Positions 1 through 6,190 of a DNA stretch of 6,794 nt are shown in pieces. Source of the stretch: Flavobacteriales bacterium (GTDB lineage: Bacteria > Bacteroidota > Bacteroidia > Flavobacteriales > UA16); contig JABISU010000280.1 of the NCBI GenBank assembly GCA_018700255.1, forward strand, positions 1-6,794, read 5' to 3'. Under the pieces are notes generated by a model. It was not told the DNA's origin, searched no databases, and was given only the letters and a program-made list of their open reading frames with translations. The number at the start of each line of letters is the position of its first letter. Within the stretch, counting starts at the first letter, position 1. The position numbers were made by a program, and so were the translations under genes.

Positions 1-951
1 AGCTTTGCGAACTCCTATTTCTTTCGTCCTCTCCTTTACTGCGATAGCTAAAATATTAGCAACGCCTACAGCTCCAGCAAGCAAAGTAAGGAGTCCTATC
101 CCCCATATAAATAATTCTATCCCTAAAAAGATGTTCTGAAACCGTTCGTACTCCTCATTATTATTTCTCATCCAAACCCCGCGAGTATCATCGGGATGCA
201 CAACTTTTCTGTCTTTAAACCACGACAATAAAGATTCAGTTAATGTTCTAGTGCCAGCAATAGGCAATTCACCGGTGCCGAGAATGATTTGGTCTACCTT
301 ATCGTTAGACCTAAAAATCTTCTGAGCAGTGGTAAAAGGTAAATAGGCCATTTTGTTCTCCCAGCGACTTGCTGGATCATCAAATGCCCCCACCACACGA
401 AACTGCACACCACCAATTAATATATACGTACCTATAGGACTTTCACCCTTAAATAACTCCTCAACTATAGTAGCGCCAAGAACAGCCACCTTAGTTTCCT
501 CAACTACATCCCGCCTAGATACAAATCTACCTTCAGTAAGAGTTGTGTTCTCAAGCATCTGATGATCGGGGTCAACTCCCCTCAACGGGAAATTACTTTG
601 TTGATCTTCATGCTCCATAGTTACCCCCCAAATCCTTATTCTCCTAGAGTATGCATTTACAGTATCCATTTGATTGAACATTGCATCCACATCAGAGTTC
701 CGCATCTTGATTTGTCTGTTTGGCTTATTTCCATGGTATGCAAGTTGTGTCCTGCCTGAATTCACCCATATTGAATTCACAGCGTCATCACTAAATTGGT
801 TTTTCACTCCATTTTGGAGACCAAACCCCAAACCTTGCATTACAACTAAAATGAACACCCCTAACGCAATAGATAACCCCGTTAAAAACGTGCGCAAAGG
901 ATGACTAAGCACCGTATTTGCAATTTCTAACCAGGTATCTCTATTAAACAT
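1..951 (-). CDS. ABC transporter permease, MacB/FtsX type (3' end cut off by window edge)
   Basis: This is the membrane subunit of a MacB/LolCDE-like (type VII) ABC system in the inner membrane; the family uses ATP to drive periplasmic movements that move lipoproteins, peptides or drugs, and the substrate cannot be told here. Reading from ATG at 951, 317 codons are present without a stop. Residues 1-20 form an amphipathic start with the family-typical SHPLRTFLTGLSIALG stretch. TM1 spans about 21-43. Residues 45-270 are a soluble MacB-type periplasmic domain with GRFVSRRDV and VAVLGATIVEELF. TM2 spans about 275-300 and leads into the conserved FtsX-domain segment GVANILAIAVKERTKEIGVR at about 296-315. 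About 90-100 residues with the last two TM helices should lie beyond the left edge. The start codon is 23 nt after the ATPase stop, so the two are probably one operon. The family is certain from motifs; the transport role is inferred. Confidence 0.9.
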   Translation of the reverse strand, partial: MFNRDTWLEIANTVLSHPLRTFLTGLSIALGVFILVVMQGLGFGLQNGVKNQFSDDAVNSIWVNSGRTQLAYHGNKPNRQIKMRNSDVDAMFNQMDTVNAYSRRIRIWGVTMEHEDQQSNFPLRGVDPDHQMLENTTLTEGRFVSRRDVVEETKVAVLGATIVEELFKGESPIGTYILIGGVQFRVVGAFDDPASRWENKMAYLPFTTAQKIFRSNDKVDQIILGTGELPIAGTRTLTESLLSWFKDRKVVHPDDTRGVWMRNNNEEYERFQNIFLGIELFIWGIGLLTLLAGAVGVANILAIAVKERTKEIGVRKA

Positions 952-974
952 TAACTAAATTTTCACTGTTAAAA

Positions 975-1634
975 TTAAACAATTAAACCATCCGTTAAAA
1001 GAATAGTCCTATCACATAGCGCAGCAATATCATGTTCATGGGTGACAATAATCATTGTAATCCCCTCCTTGTTTATCTCTCTTAAGAGAGTCATCACCTC
1101 ACGCGAGGTTGTAGAGTCTAGAGCACCTGTTGGTTCATCCGCCAAGATCACTTTAGGCTTTGCTACTAAAGCGCGAGCAATAGCAACGCGTTGTTTTTGG
1201 CCTCCTGACATTTGATTAGGTAAATGCAAAGCCCAATCCTCTAAACCCACTTTCTTCAAATACTCCATTGCAGTGGCGTTTCTTTCCTTTCGAGACACCT
1301 TTTGATAATAAAGAGGTAGCGCTACATTTTCAATAGCCGTTTTAAAACCTATTAGGTTAAAACTTTGAAAAACAAATCCTAAAAATTTACTTCTGTATTT
1401 AGCTGCCGCCCTCTCTCCTAGTCCAACCATTGATTCTCCTGCGAGCATATACTCCCCAGAATCAAATCCATCTAGCAAACCTAAGATATTCAAAAGTGTT
1501 GACTTACCAGAACCTGAAGACCCCATAATAGCTACAATCTCCCCTTCTTTTACATCGCAGCTTAGACCTTTCAAAACATCTAACTTTTGATTGCCTGTCG
1601 TGTATGACTTTCTTAGATCTTTTAATTTTATCAC
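975..1634 (-). CDS. ABC transporter ATP-binding protein, MacB/LolD family
   Basis: This is a 219-residue cytoplasmic ATPase that would power the permease encoded 23 nt downstream. All motifs are intact: Walker A GSSGSGKST (38-46), Q-loop VFQSFNL with Q90, signature MSGGQ (142-146), Walker B VILADEPTGALD (162-173) with catalytic E167, and H-loop VTHEH with H199. The DEPTGALDS stretch and the length fit the LolD/MacB/FtsE group of about 220-240 residues. The start is GTG at 1634, giving the N-terminus (f)MIKLKDLRKSY that the family begins with. The only nearby upstream ATG, on the minus strand at about 1650, is in another frame and meets TGA within seven codons. No Shine-Dalgarno is seen, and a -7-like box ends only 5 nt upstream, so the message may be leaderless. 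The gene is divergent from typA. Which subfamily (LolD, MacB or a peptide exporter) cannot be settled from this window. Confidence 0.96.
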   Translation of the reverse strand: MIKLKDLRKSYTTGNQKLDVLKGLSCDVKEGEIVAIMGSSGSGKSTLLNILGLLDGFDSGEYMLAGESMVGLGERAAAKYRSKFLGFVFQSFNLIGFKTAIENVALPLYYQKVSRKERNATAMEYLKKVGLEDWALHLPNQMSGGQKQRVAIARALVAKPKVILADEPTGALDSTTSREVMTLLREINKEGITMIIVTHEHDIAALCDRTILLTDGLIV

Positions 1635-1639
1635 AAGAG

Positions 1640-1669
1640 CGAAGATAGCATTTCAGTAATAACTACAAT
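1640..1669 (-). promoter_or_regulatory. Candidate Bacteroidota-type promoter for the ABC operon
   Basis: Read on the minus strand, ATTG (1669-1666) is followed after 18 nt by TATCTTCG (1647-1640). This is one mismatch from the Bacteroidota -7 consensus TAnnTTTG, with a weak -33 TTG. The box ends 5 nt before the GTG start, so transcription would begin at or within a few bases of the start codon. The consensus is established knowledge; its use here is inference. Confidence 0.45.
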
Positions 1670-1719
1670 GTTAAAAAGTTAGAACTAAGTCTGAACGCCT
1701 TTAACCATGAAAAATGCCG

Positions 1720-1727
1720 TACTTTCG
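1720..1727 (+). promoter_or_regulatory. Candidate -7 element for typA
   Basis: TACTTTCG matches TAnnTTTG at all but one fixed position and is followed by GC, as in many flavobacterial promoters. No good TTTG is found at the expected -33 distance; the nearest T-rich stretch, about 1700-1703, is too close. The box lies 30 nt before ATG 1758 but downstream of an in-frame ATG at 1707. If it is used, the transcript cannot contain the 1707 codon, which supports 1758 as the typA start. Confidence 0.4.
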
Positions 1728-1757
1728 CGCGTCCTAAGACGTAAAAAGAATACCACT

Positions 1758-3533
1758 ATGAGCGGAATTAGAAACATTGCCATCATCGCACACGTTGACC
1801 ACGGTAAAACTACCCTTGTCGATAAAATGATTCATCGTTGTCAAGCAGTTGACCCTCGTAAGGTAACAGGGGAGCTGATCCTAGACAATAACGATCTCGA
1901 GCGCGAAAGAGGAATTACTATTCTCTCGAAGAATGTGAGCGCTATGTGGAAGGGAACGAAGATTAATATCATAGATACTCCAGGTCACGCGGATTTCGGT
2001 GGTGAAGTGGAGCGAGTACTCAAAATGGCTGATGCAGTGCTGCTACTTGTTGATGCCTTTGAGGGAGCTATGCCCCAAACCCGTTTCGTTCTTGGAAAAG
2101 CTATCGAGCTTGGCCTGAAGCCAATTGTAGTAGTAAACAAAGTAGACAAAGAAAACTGTACACCAGACATCGTCCACGAACAGGTTTTCGATCTTATGTG
2201 TAACCTAGACGCTACTGAAGAGCAGCTTGACTTCCCTACAGCATATGGTTCAGCTAAGCACAACTGGATGGCTGATGATTGGCAGAAACCTGCTAAAGAC
2301 ATAGACTTCCTATTAGACCTTATAGTGTCAGAAGTTCCTGAAGCTCCATTTCATGAAGGAGATCCACAAATGCAAATTACTTCTCTCGACTACTCTAAGT
2401 ACACAGGACGAATTGCTATCGGTCGTTTATACCGCGGAGAAATTCAAGCTAACAAGGACTACGCTCTCTGCACAGCTGGAGGAGTTAAGAAAATTAGAGC
2501 GAAAGAACTTTTCGTTTTTACAGGTTTAGCTAAAGAAAAAGTAGACTCAGTTCGTGCTGGCGATATCTGTGCTATTAATGGAATCGAAGAATTTGAAATC
2601 GGAGATACGATCTCTGACCTCGAAAATCCTGATGCTATTGATCGTATCGCGGTTGACGAGCCTACAATGAGTCTTCTCTTTACTATCAACACTTCTCCAT
2701 TTTTAGGAAAAGAGGGAGATTACCTTACATCTCGCCACATTCGTGAGCGTTTGGACTTGGAGCTCCAAAAGAATTTAGCTCTAAGAGTTGAACAAACAGA
2801 TTCAGAGGACAAGTGGAACGTTTATGGACGTGGAGTACTACACCTCTCAGTACTAATCGAAACGATGCGTCGAGAGGGATATGAGTTGCAGGTTGGAAAA
2901 CCTCAGGTAATCTTTAAAGATATTGACGGTAAAGAGCACGAGCCATACGAGCACTTGGTTATCGATGTGCCAGAGGCTACTGCAGGAAAGGCTACTGAGC
3001 TTGTGATGATGAGAAAGGGAATGCTTCAGGTTATGGAACCTAAGGGTGATTTGCAGCATATGGAGTATCGAATCCCTTCTCGTGGACTTATAGGTCTTAG
3101 AAACCAAATCTTAACAGCCACATCAGGTGAAGCAATTATGACTCACCGTTTCATTGAGTACGACGTTTATGCAGGAGAAATTTCCACTCGCCTTTCGGGA
3201 TCTCTTATTAGTTCTGAGCTTGGACAAGCCCGTGCATACGAAATTGACCGCCTACAAGAACGTGGCACTTTCTACATCGATCCAGGTCAAGAAATTTATC
3301 CAGGTCAAGTCGTAGGAGAGTCTTCACGCAACACGGATATGGAACTCAATCTAGTCCGCGGAAAAAAGCATTCAAATGTGCGGTCTTCTGGTACTGACAA
3401 GGGGCTTAAAATAGCTCCCGCAAAGAATATGTCTCTTGAAGAGTACATGGAATGGATCTCTGACACTGAGTATATTGAAGTAACCCCAAAATCTTTGCGA
3501 GTGAGGAAAATTCCTGGAACTAGAATTCCCTAG
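1758..3533 (+). CDS. typA: Ribosome-associated translational GTPase TypA/BipA
   Basis: TypA/BipA is an EF-G-like GTPase that binds the 70S ribosome and helps 50S assembly and growth under stress, especially cold. The 591-residue product fits the usual size of about 590-615. Nucleotide motifs are all present: G1 AHVDHGKT (11-18), G2 RGITI (51-55), G3 DTPGH (73-77), G4 NKVD (127-130) and G5 around GSAK (164-167). Domain II (about 205-295), the EF-G III-like domain with GRGVLHLSVLIETMRREGYE (357-375 area), the V-like domain with IPSRGLIGLRNQ (439-450), and the BipA-specific C-terminal domain (about 480-591, ending in EVTPKSLRVRK) separate it from EF-G and LepA. I chose ATG 1758, giving MSGIRNIAIIAHVDHG, rather than the in-frame ATG 1707. 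The extra 17 residues are basic and unlike the family, and a -7-like box falls between the two codons. The gene is divergent from the ABC operon and is followed after 24 nt by the nuclease gene. Confidence 0.97.
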   Translation: MSGIRNIAIIAHVDHGKTTLVDKMIHRCQAVDPRKVTGELILDNNDLERERGITILSKNVSAMWKGTKINIIDTPGHADFGGEVERVLKMADAVLLLVDAFEGAMPQTRFVLGKAIELGLKPIVVVNKVDKENCTPDIVHEQVFDLMCNLDATEEQLDFPTAYGSAKHNWMADDWQKPAKDIDFLLDLIVSEVPEAPFHEGDPQMQITSLDYSKYTGRIAIGRLYRGEIQANKDYALCTAGGVKKIRAKELFVFTGLAKEKVDSVRAGDICAINGIEEFEIGDTISDLENPDAIDRIAVDEPTMSLLFTINTSPFLGKEGDYLTSRHIRERLDLELQKNLALRVEQTDSEDKWNVYGRGVLHLSVLIETMRREGYELQVGKPQVIFKDIDGKEHEPYEHLVIDVPEATAGKATELVMMRKGMLQVMEPKGDLQHMEYRIPSRGLIGLRNQILTATSGEAIMTHRFIEYDVYAGEISTRLSGSLISSELGQARAYEIDRLQERGTFYIDPGQEIYPGQVVGESSRNTDMELNLVRGKKHSNVRSSGTDKGLKIAPAKNMSLEEYMEWISDTEYIEVTPKSLRVRKIPGTRIP

Positions 3534-3557
3534 TCGACATTGCATTAATTTTACTGT

Positions 3558-4619
3558 ATGAGTCGTATACTTTTATCAGTTTTTTTCTTCTCGGTTTTTG
3601 TTGGTGCTGAAGCACAAACATTAGACGACCTATCATTTGGTACGCCCGATGCTCTTGAAATCGCTACATGGAATATCGAATGGTTTCCTAAAAACGGTCA
3701 AACCACAGTAAACTATGTGAGTGAGATAATTGAAAATCTCGACCTCGACGTTTATGCTATCCAAGAAATTGATGATACGACCGTTTTTAAAACCATGGTC
3801 GAAGGCCTCGAAAACTATGACTATATCATGATGAATGGTTGGTTCGGAGGGCTCGTATTTGTATACAACACTGAGCGAATTGAAGTTCTGGATGCTTTCG
3901 AGATTTATACGAGCTCCCAGTATTGGAATCCGCTTCCAAGATCGCCACTTGTCTTGAAATTTAAGCATCTCGGAGAGATTCTTTACGCGATTAACAACCA
4001 TTACAAATGTTGTGGCGACGGCAGCATTGATCTTGGCAATAGCAACGATGAGGAAAATAGAAGACTCGAAGCCAATATCTTAATCGAAGATTATATAAGT
4101 CAATTCCACAGTAACGATAGGGTAATTCTTTTAGGCGATTTAAACGACGTTATTACTGAGCCCGCTTTTAGCAATGTCTTTACTCCTTTTCTGAACGAGC
4201 CAGAACACTACATGTTCGCTGACATGGATTTAGCACTGGGCTCAAGTTCTGGCTGGTCATACCCAAGTTGGCCTTCTCACATAGACCACATACTTATTAC
4301 GAATGAGCTCGTGAGCGATTTATTGCAGCCTGAGACAGTCGTAGAGTCAATTGATATTGCATCGCATTTAACTGGTGGCTGGAGTATGTATGACTCAAAC
4401 ATCAGCGATCACAGACCAGTAGTGATGCGAATCGTGCCTTCACAAGTAGGTGGAGAAGAATTAGAGTCAGTAACGAACTATACGAACGTTGAGTTGATTG
4501 GAATATCTGATGTATTAGGGCGTGAATGCGAATATCAACCGAGGCAATTGTTGCTGTATCGCTATAGTGATGGGACAGTGGTAAAGCGCTTTAGCTCTTC
4601 AGCTAGGCAACCAGAGTAA
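3558..4619 (+). CDS. Secreted endonuclease/exonuclease/phosphatase-family protein with T9SS-like tail
   Basis: This 353-residue protein has a DNase I/EEP-type metal-dependent phosphodiesterase fold; the substrate may be extracellular nucleic acid or a phosphoester and is not determinable here. A signal peptide is clear: MSRILL, a hydrophobic core, then AEA|Q with cleavage after residue 19. Catalytic and metal-site motifs appear in family order: TWNIEW with N39, AIQEID with E70, NNH with H148, GDLND with D194 and N196, SHIDHI with D243, and SDHRPVV with D284 and H285. The paired cysteines at 151-152 (HYKCCGDG) are unusual for a bacterial periplasmic or surface enzyme. Residues 312-346 (VELIGISDVLGRE, then LLLYRYSDGTVVKRF) resemble the last strands of a type IX secretion sorting domain, followed by about eight odd residues. 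The gene starts 24 nt after typA with no clear promoter of its own, so read-through from typA is possible. The EEP fold is well supported; the surface or secreted location is inferred. Confidence 0.9.
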   Translation: MSRILLSVFFFSVFVGAEAQTLDDLSFGTPDALEIATWNIEWFPKNGQTTVNYVSEIIENLDLDVYAIQEIDDTTVFKTMVEGLENYDYIMMNGWFGGLVFVYNTERIEVLDAFEIYTSSQYWNPLPRSPLVLKFKHLGEILYAINNHYKCCGDGSIDLGNSNDEENRRLEANILIEDYISQFHSNDRVILLGDLNDVITEPAFSNVFTPFLNEPEHYMFADMDLALGSSSGWSYPSWPSHIDHILITNELVSDLLQPETVVESIDIASHLTGGWSMYDSNISDHRPVVMRIVPSQVGGEELESVTNYTNVELIGISDVLGRECEYQPRQLLLYRYSDGTVVKRFSSSARQPE

Positions 4620-4652
4620 AGGCCGCGAGAGTTTTAGAGAATACAACTTAAA

Positions 4653-6137
4653 TCACAAAACGATTCTCTCAATCGCTTTAGACCAAACAGCCTTCTTCTC
4701 TTCCCTCCATTCTAATGACTTCTCTGGATCGAATGATCGTTCTAACTCTGGAAGTTTAGAAATTTCGTTTAAAGTAAGCTCCCCAATAGTCAGAGCGGCC
4801 ATGTATGCGACACCAGCAGCTGTAGATTCCACAAAAGAAAGTCGTTCAACCGATACTCCGAGAATATCAGATTGGAATTGCATTAAGTAGTCATTTACCG
4901 AAGCGCCCCCATCGACTTTAAGTGCAAATAATGAGATGCCTGAATCTTCTTGCATAGCATCAAGTACATCTTTAGATCTAAATGCAATAGATTCTAATGT
5001 TGCTCTAATTATAGAGTCTCTGCCAGAATCGCGGGTAAGCCCTAATATCGCTCCTCGTGCATGCATATCCCAATATGGTGTGCCTAACCCAGCGAAAGCT
5101 GGCACGACTACTACTGAGGAATTGGGGTTTTTTTTTGCTTCTCGAGAAGCAATTTCAGAAGTCGCGCTTATATCATCGATGATCTCAATACCGTTCTGCA
5201 ACCATTGTACTGCCGCACCAGCTATAAATACGCTACCTTCTAAAGCATAAGTAGTTGTATCACCTATTTGCCAAGCTATTGTATTTAAGAGGCCCGATTT
5301 AGAGGGAGGGATTTCCTCACCTGTATTCATGAGCATAAAACAACCTGTTCCATAGGTATTCTTTGCCATTCCTGAGGTGAAACAGCATTGGCCGAAAAGG
5401 GCAGATTGCTGGTCTCCCAAGATTGCCGTAATAGGAATGGTGCCGTGAGTAGGTGAGTTGTAATGTCCGAAAATATTTGATGAAGGGAACACTTCCGGCA
5501 TCATCTGAACTGGCACTTGCAATGCGTTGAGCATTTTTTTATCCCACTCTAAGGTGCGAATATTAAAGAGAAGTGTTCTCGATGCGTTTGTAACGTCAGT
5601 TGCGTGAACCTTGCCCCCCGTTAAATTGTACAAAAGCCAGCTATCGACAGTACCGAAACACAATTCGCCTTTCTCCGCCCTTTGTCTGGCACCCTCAACA
5701 TTGTCCAAGATCCAAGAGATTTTAGTTCCCGAAAAATATGGGTCGATTACCAATCCGGTGGTGGTTTTTGCATACTCGGAGAAACCTGCATTCTTTAAGT
5801 CATCGCACACATCTGAAGTGCGTTTATCTTGCCAAACTATCGCGTTGTAAATCGGTTGCCCACTCTCTCTATCCCAGACTAAAGCAGTCTCTCTTTGGTT
5901 AGTTATCCCAAGGGCTATCACCTTTCCTTTAATTAAAAGTTCGTGACTTAGGACCTCCTGTAAAACATCCATTGTTGTCGAGAGGATGACTGAGGGGTCG
6001 TGCTCTACCTGGCCTGGAGATGGAAATATTTGAGGTAAATCCGTTTGGGCTAAAGAAATAAAATGTCCTTGTTTATTAAAAAGCACCGCACGAGAACTCG
6101 TAGTACCTTGATCTATGGAAATTATAAATTCAGACAT
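4653..6137 (-). CDS. glpK: Glycerol kinase
   Basis: GlpK phosphorylates glycerol with ATP to sn-glycerol-3-phosphate in the cytoplasm, trapping glycerol for catabolism or lipid synthesis. The 494-residue product matches the family (about 495-505). FGGY-kinase motifs are complete: DQGTTSSR (9-16), NQRETALVWD (80-89) with glycerol-binding R82 and E83, Y134 in IDPYFSGTK, GDQQSALFGQ (241-250) with catalytic D242, YGTGCF (262-267), PYWD (354-357), and the adenosine-binding VDGGAS (408-413). I chose ATG 6137 (MSEFIISIDQG). An in-frame ATG at 6203 adds 22 non-family, cysteine-containing residues and would overlap the divergent lipase start by 20 nt. The usual GWVEHDP after the N-terminal lobe reads GQVEHDP (42-48), a Trp to Gln change. 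The last codons converge on the nuclease gene with a 33-nt gap. An A9-C4 run inside the gene could make it slippage-prone. Confidence 0.97.
   Translation of the reverse strand: MSEFIISIDQGTTSSRAVLFNKQGHFISLAQTDLPQIFPSPGQVEHDPSVILSTTMDVLQEVLSHELLIKGKVIALGITNQRETALVWDRESGQPIYNAIVWQDKRTSDVCDDLKNAGFSEYAKTTTGLVIDPYFSGTKISWILDNVEGARQRAEKGELCFGTVDSWLLYNLTGGKVHATDVTNASRTLLFNIRTLEWDKKMLNALQVPVQMMPEVFPSSNIFGHYNSPTHGTIPITAILGDQQSALFGQCCFTSGMAKNTYGTGCFMLMNTGEEIPPSKSGLLNTIAWQIGDTTTYALEGSVFIAGAAVQWLQNGIEIIDDISATSEIASREAKKNPNSSVVVVPAFAGLGTPYWDMHARGAILGLTRDSGRDSIIRATLESIAFRSKDVLDAMQEDSGISLFALKVDGGASVNDYLMQFQSDILGVSVERLSFVESTAAGVAYMAALTIGELTLNEISKLPELERSFDPEKSLEWREEKKAVWSKAIERIVL
5128..5150. repeat. A9 homopolymer next to a 14-bp perfect palindrome inside glpK
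   Basis: On the plus strand nine T (5128-5136), preceded by four G (5124-5127), abut GCTTCTCGAGAAGC (5137-5150), which is its own reverse complement. In the glpK message the order is hairpin (5-bp stem, UCGA loop), then A9, then C4, encoding AKKNP at residues 334-338. It is not a terminator on either strand, because no T run follows the stem. A9 is long enough to suggest polymerase slippage, but that is inference. Confidence 0.85.
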
Positions 6138-6151
6138 GGCGATAGTTTTAT

Positions 6152-6160
6152 TATCTTTTG
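6152..6160 (+). promoter_or_regulatory. Candidate -7 element for the lipase gene
   Basis: TATCTTTTG resembles TAnnTTTG with one extra spacer base, 23 nt before the lipase ATG. No TTG is seen at the expected -33 distance, so it is only a weak candidate. Its TTTTG is half of the palindrome TTTTGCAAAA (6156-6165), shared with the opposing glpK promoter candidate. Confidence 0.3.
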
Positions 6161-6190
6161 CAAAATAACAAGCACACTTCGAAATGCAAG
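6161..6190 (-). promoter_or_regulatory. Candidate Bacteroidota-type promoter for glpK
   Basis: On the minus strand, CTTG (6190-6187) is followed after 18 nt by TTATTTTG (6168-6161), one base off TAnnTTTG. The spacing equals that of the candidate ABC promoter. The box ends 23 nt before ATG 6137, and the -33 part lies inside codons 2-3 of the divergent lipase gene. No Shine-Dalgarno is seen before the glpK ATG. Confidence 0.4.

Noticed and set aside
757..780. Direct repeat TGAATTCAC (757-765 and 772-780) in the permease gene
   Set aside because: It simply reflects the repeated VNS codons (VNSIWVNS) in the reading frame. At 9 bp with a 15-nt period it has no sign of a binding or recombination site.
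353..904. Plus-strand open frames at 353-562, 562-759 and 674-904
   Set aside because: They are antisense to the permease, whose minus-strand frame is unbroken and full of family motifs. Their translations are low-complexity shadows.
958..976. AATTTT/AAAATT hairpin between the ABC ATPase and permease genes
   Set aside because: It is an all-AT 6-bp stem overlapping the ATPase stop codon in an AT-rich 23-nt gap. It is too weak to be a terminator or attenuator.
1985..3107. Minus-strand open frames at 1985-2302, 2459-2692 and 2853-3107
   Set aside because: They are antisense shadows of typA with serine-rich, non-family translations.
3633..4001. Minus-strand 122-codon frame opposite the nuclease gene
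   Set aside because: It lies wholly opposite the catalytic motifs of the EEP protein and shows no recognisable domain, so it is a shadow.
4636..4669. Inverted repeat AGAGAAT (4636-4642) / ATTCTCT (4663-4669) across the convergent gap between the nuclease gene and glpK, considered as a bidirectional terminator
   Set aside because: The stem has only 7 bp with a 20-nt loop, no T run follows on either strand, and one arm lies inside the glpK coding sequence. This is too weak to call.
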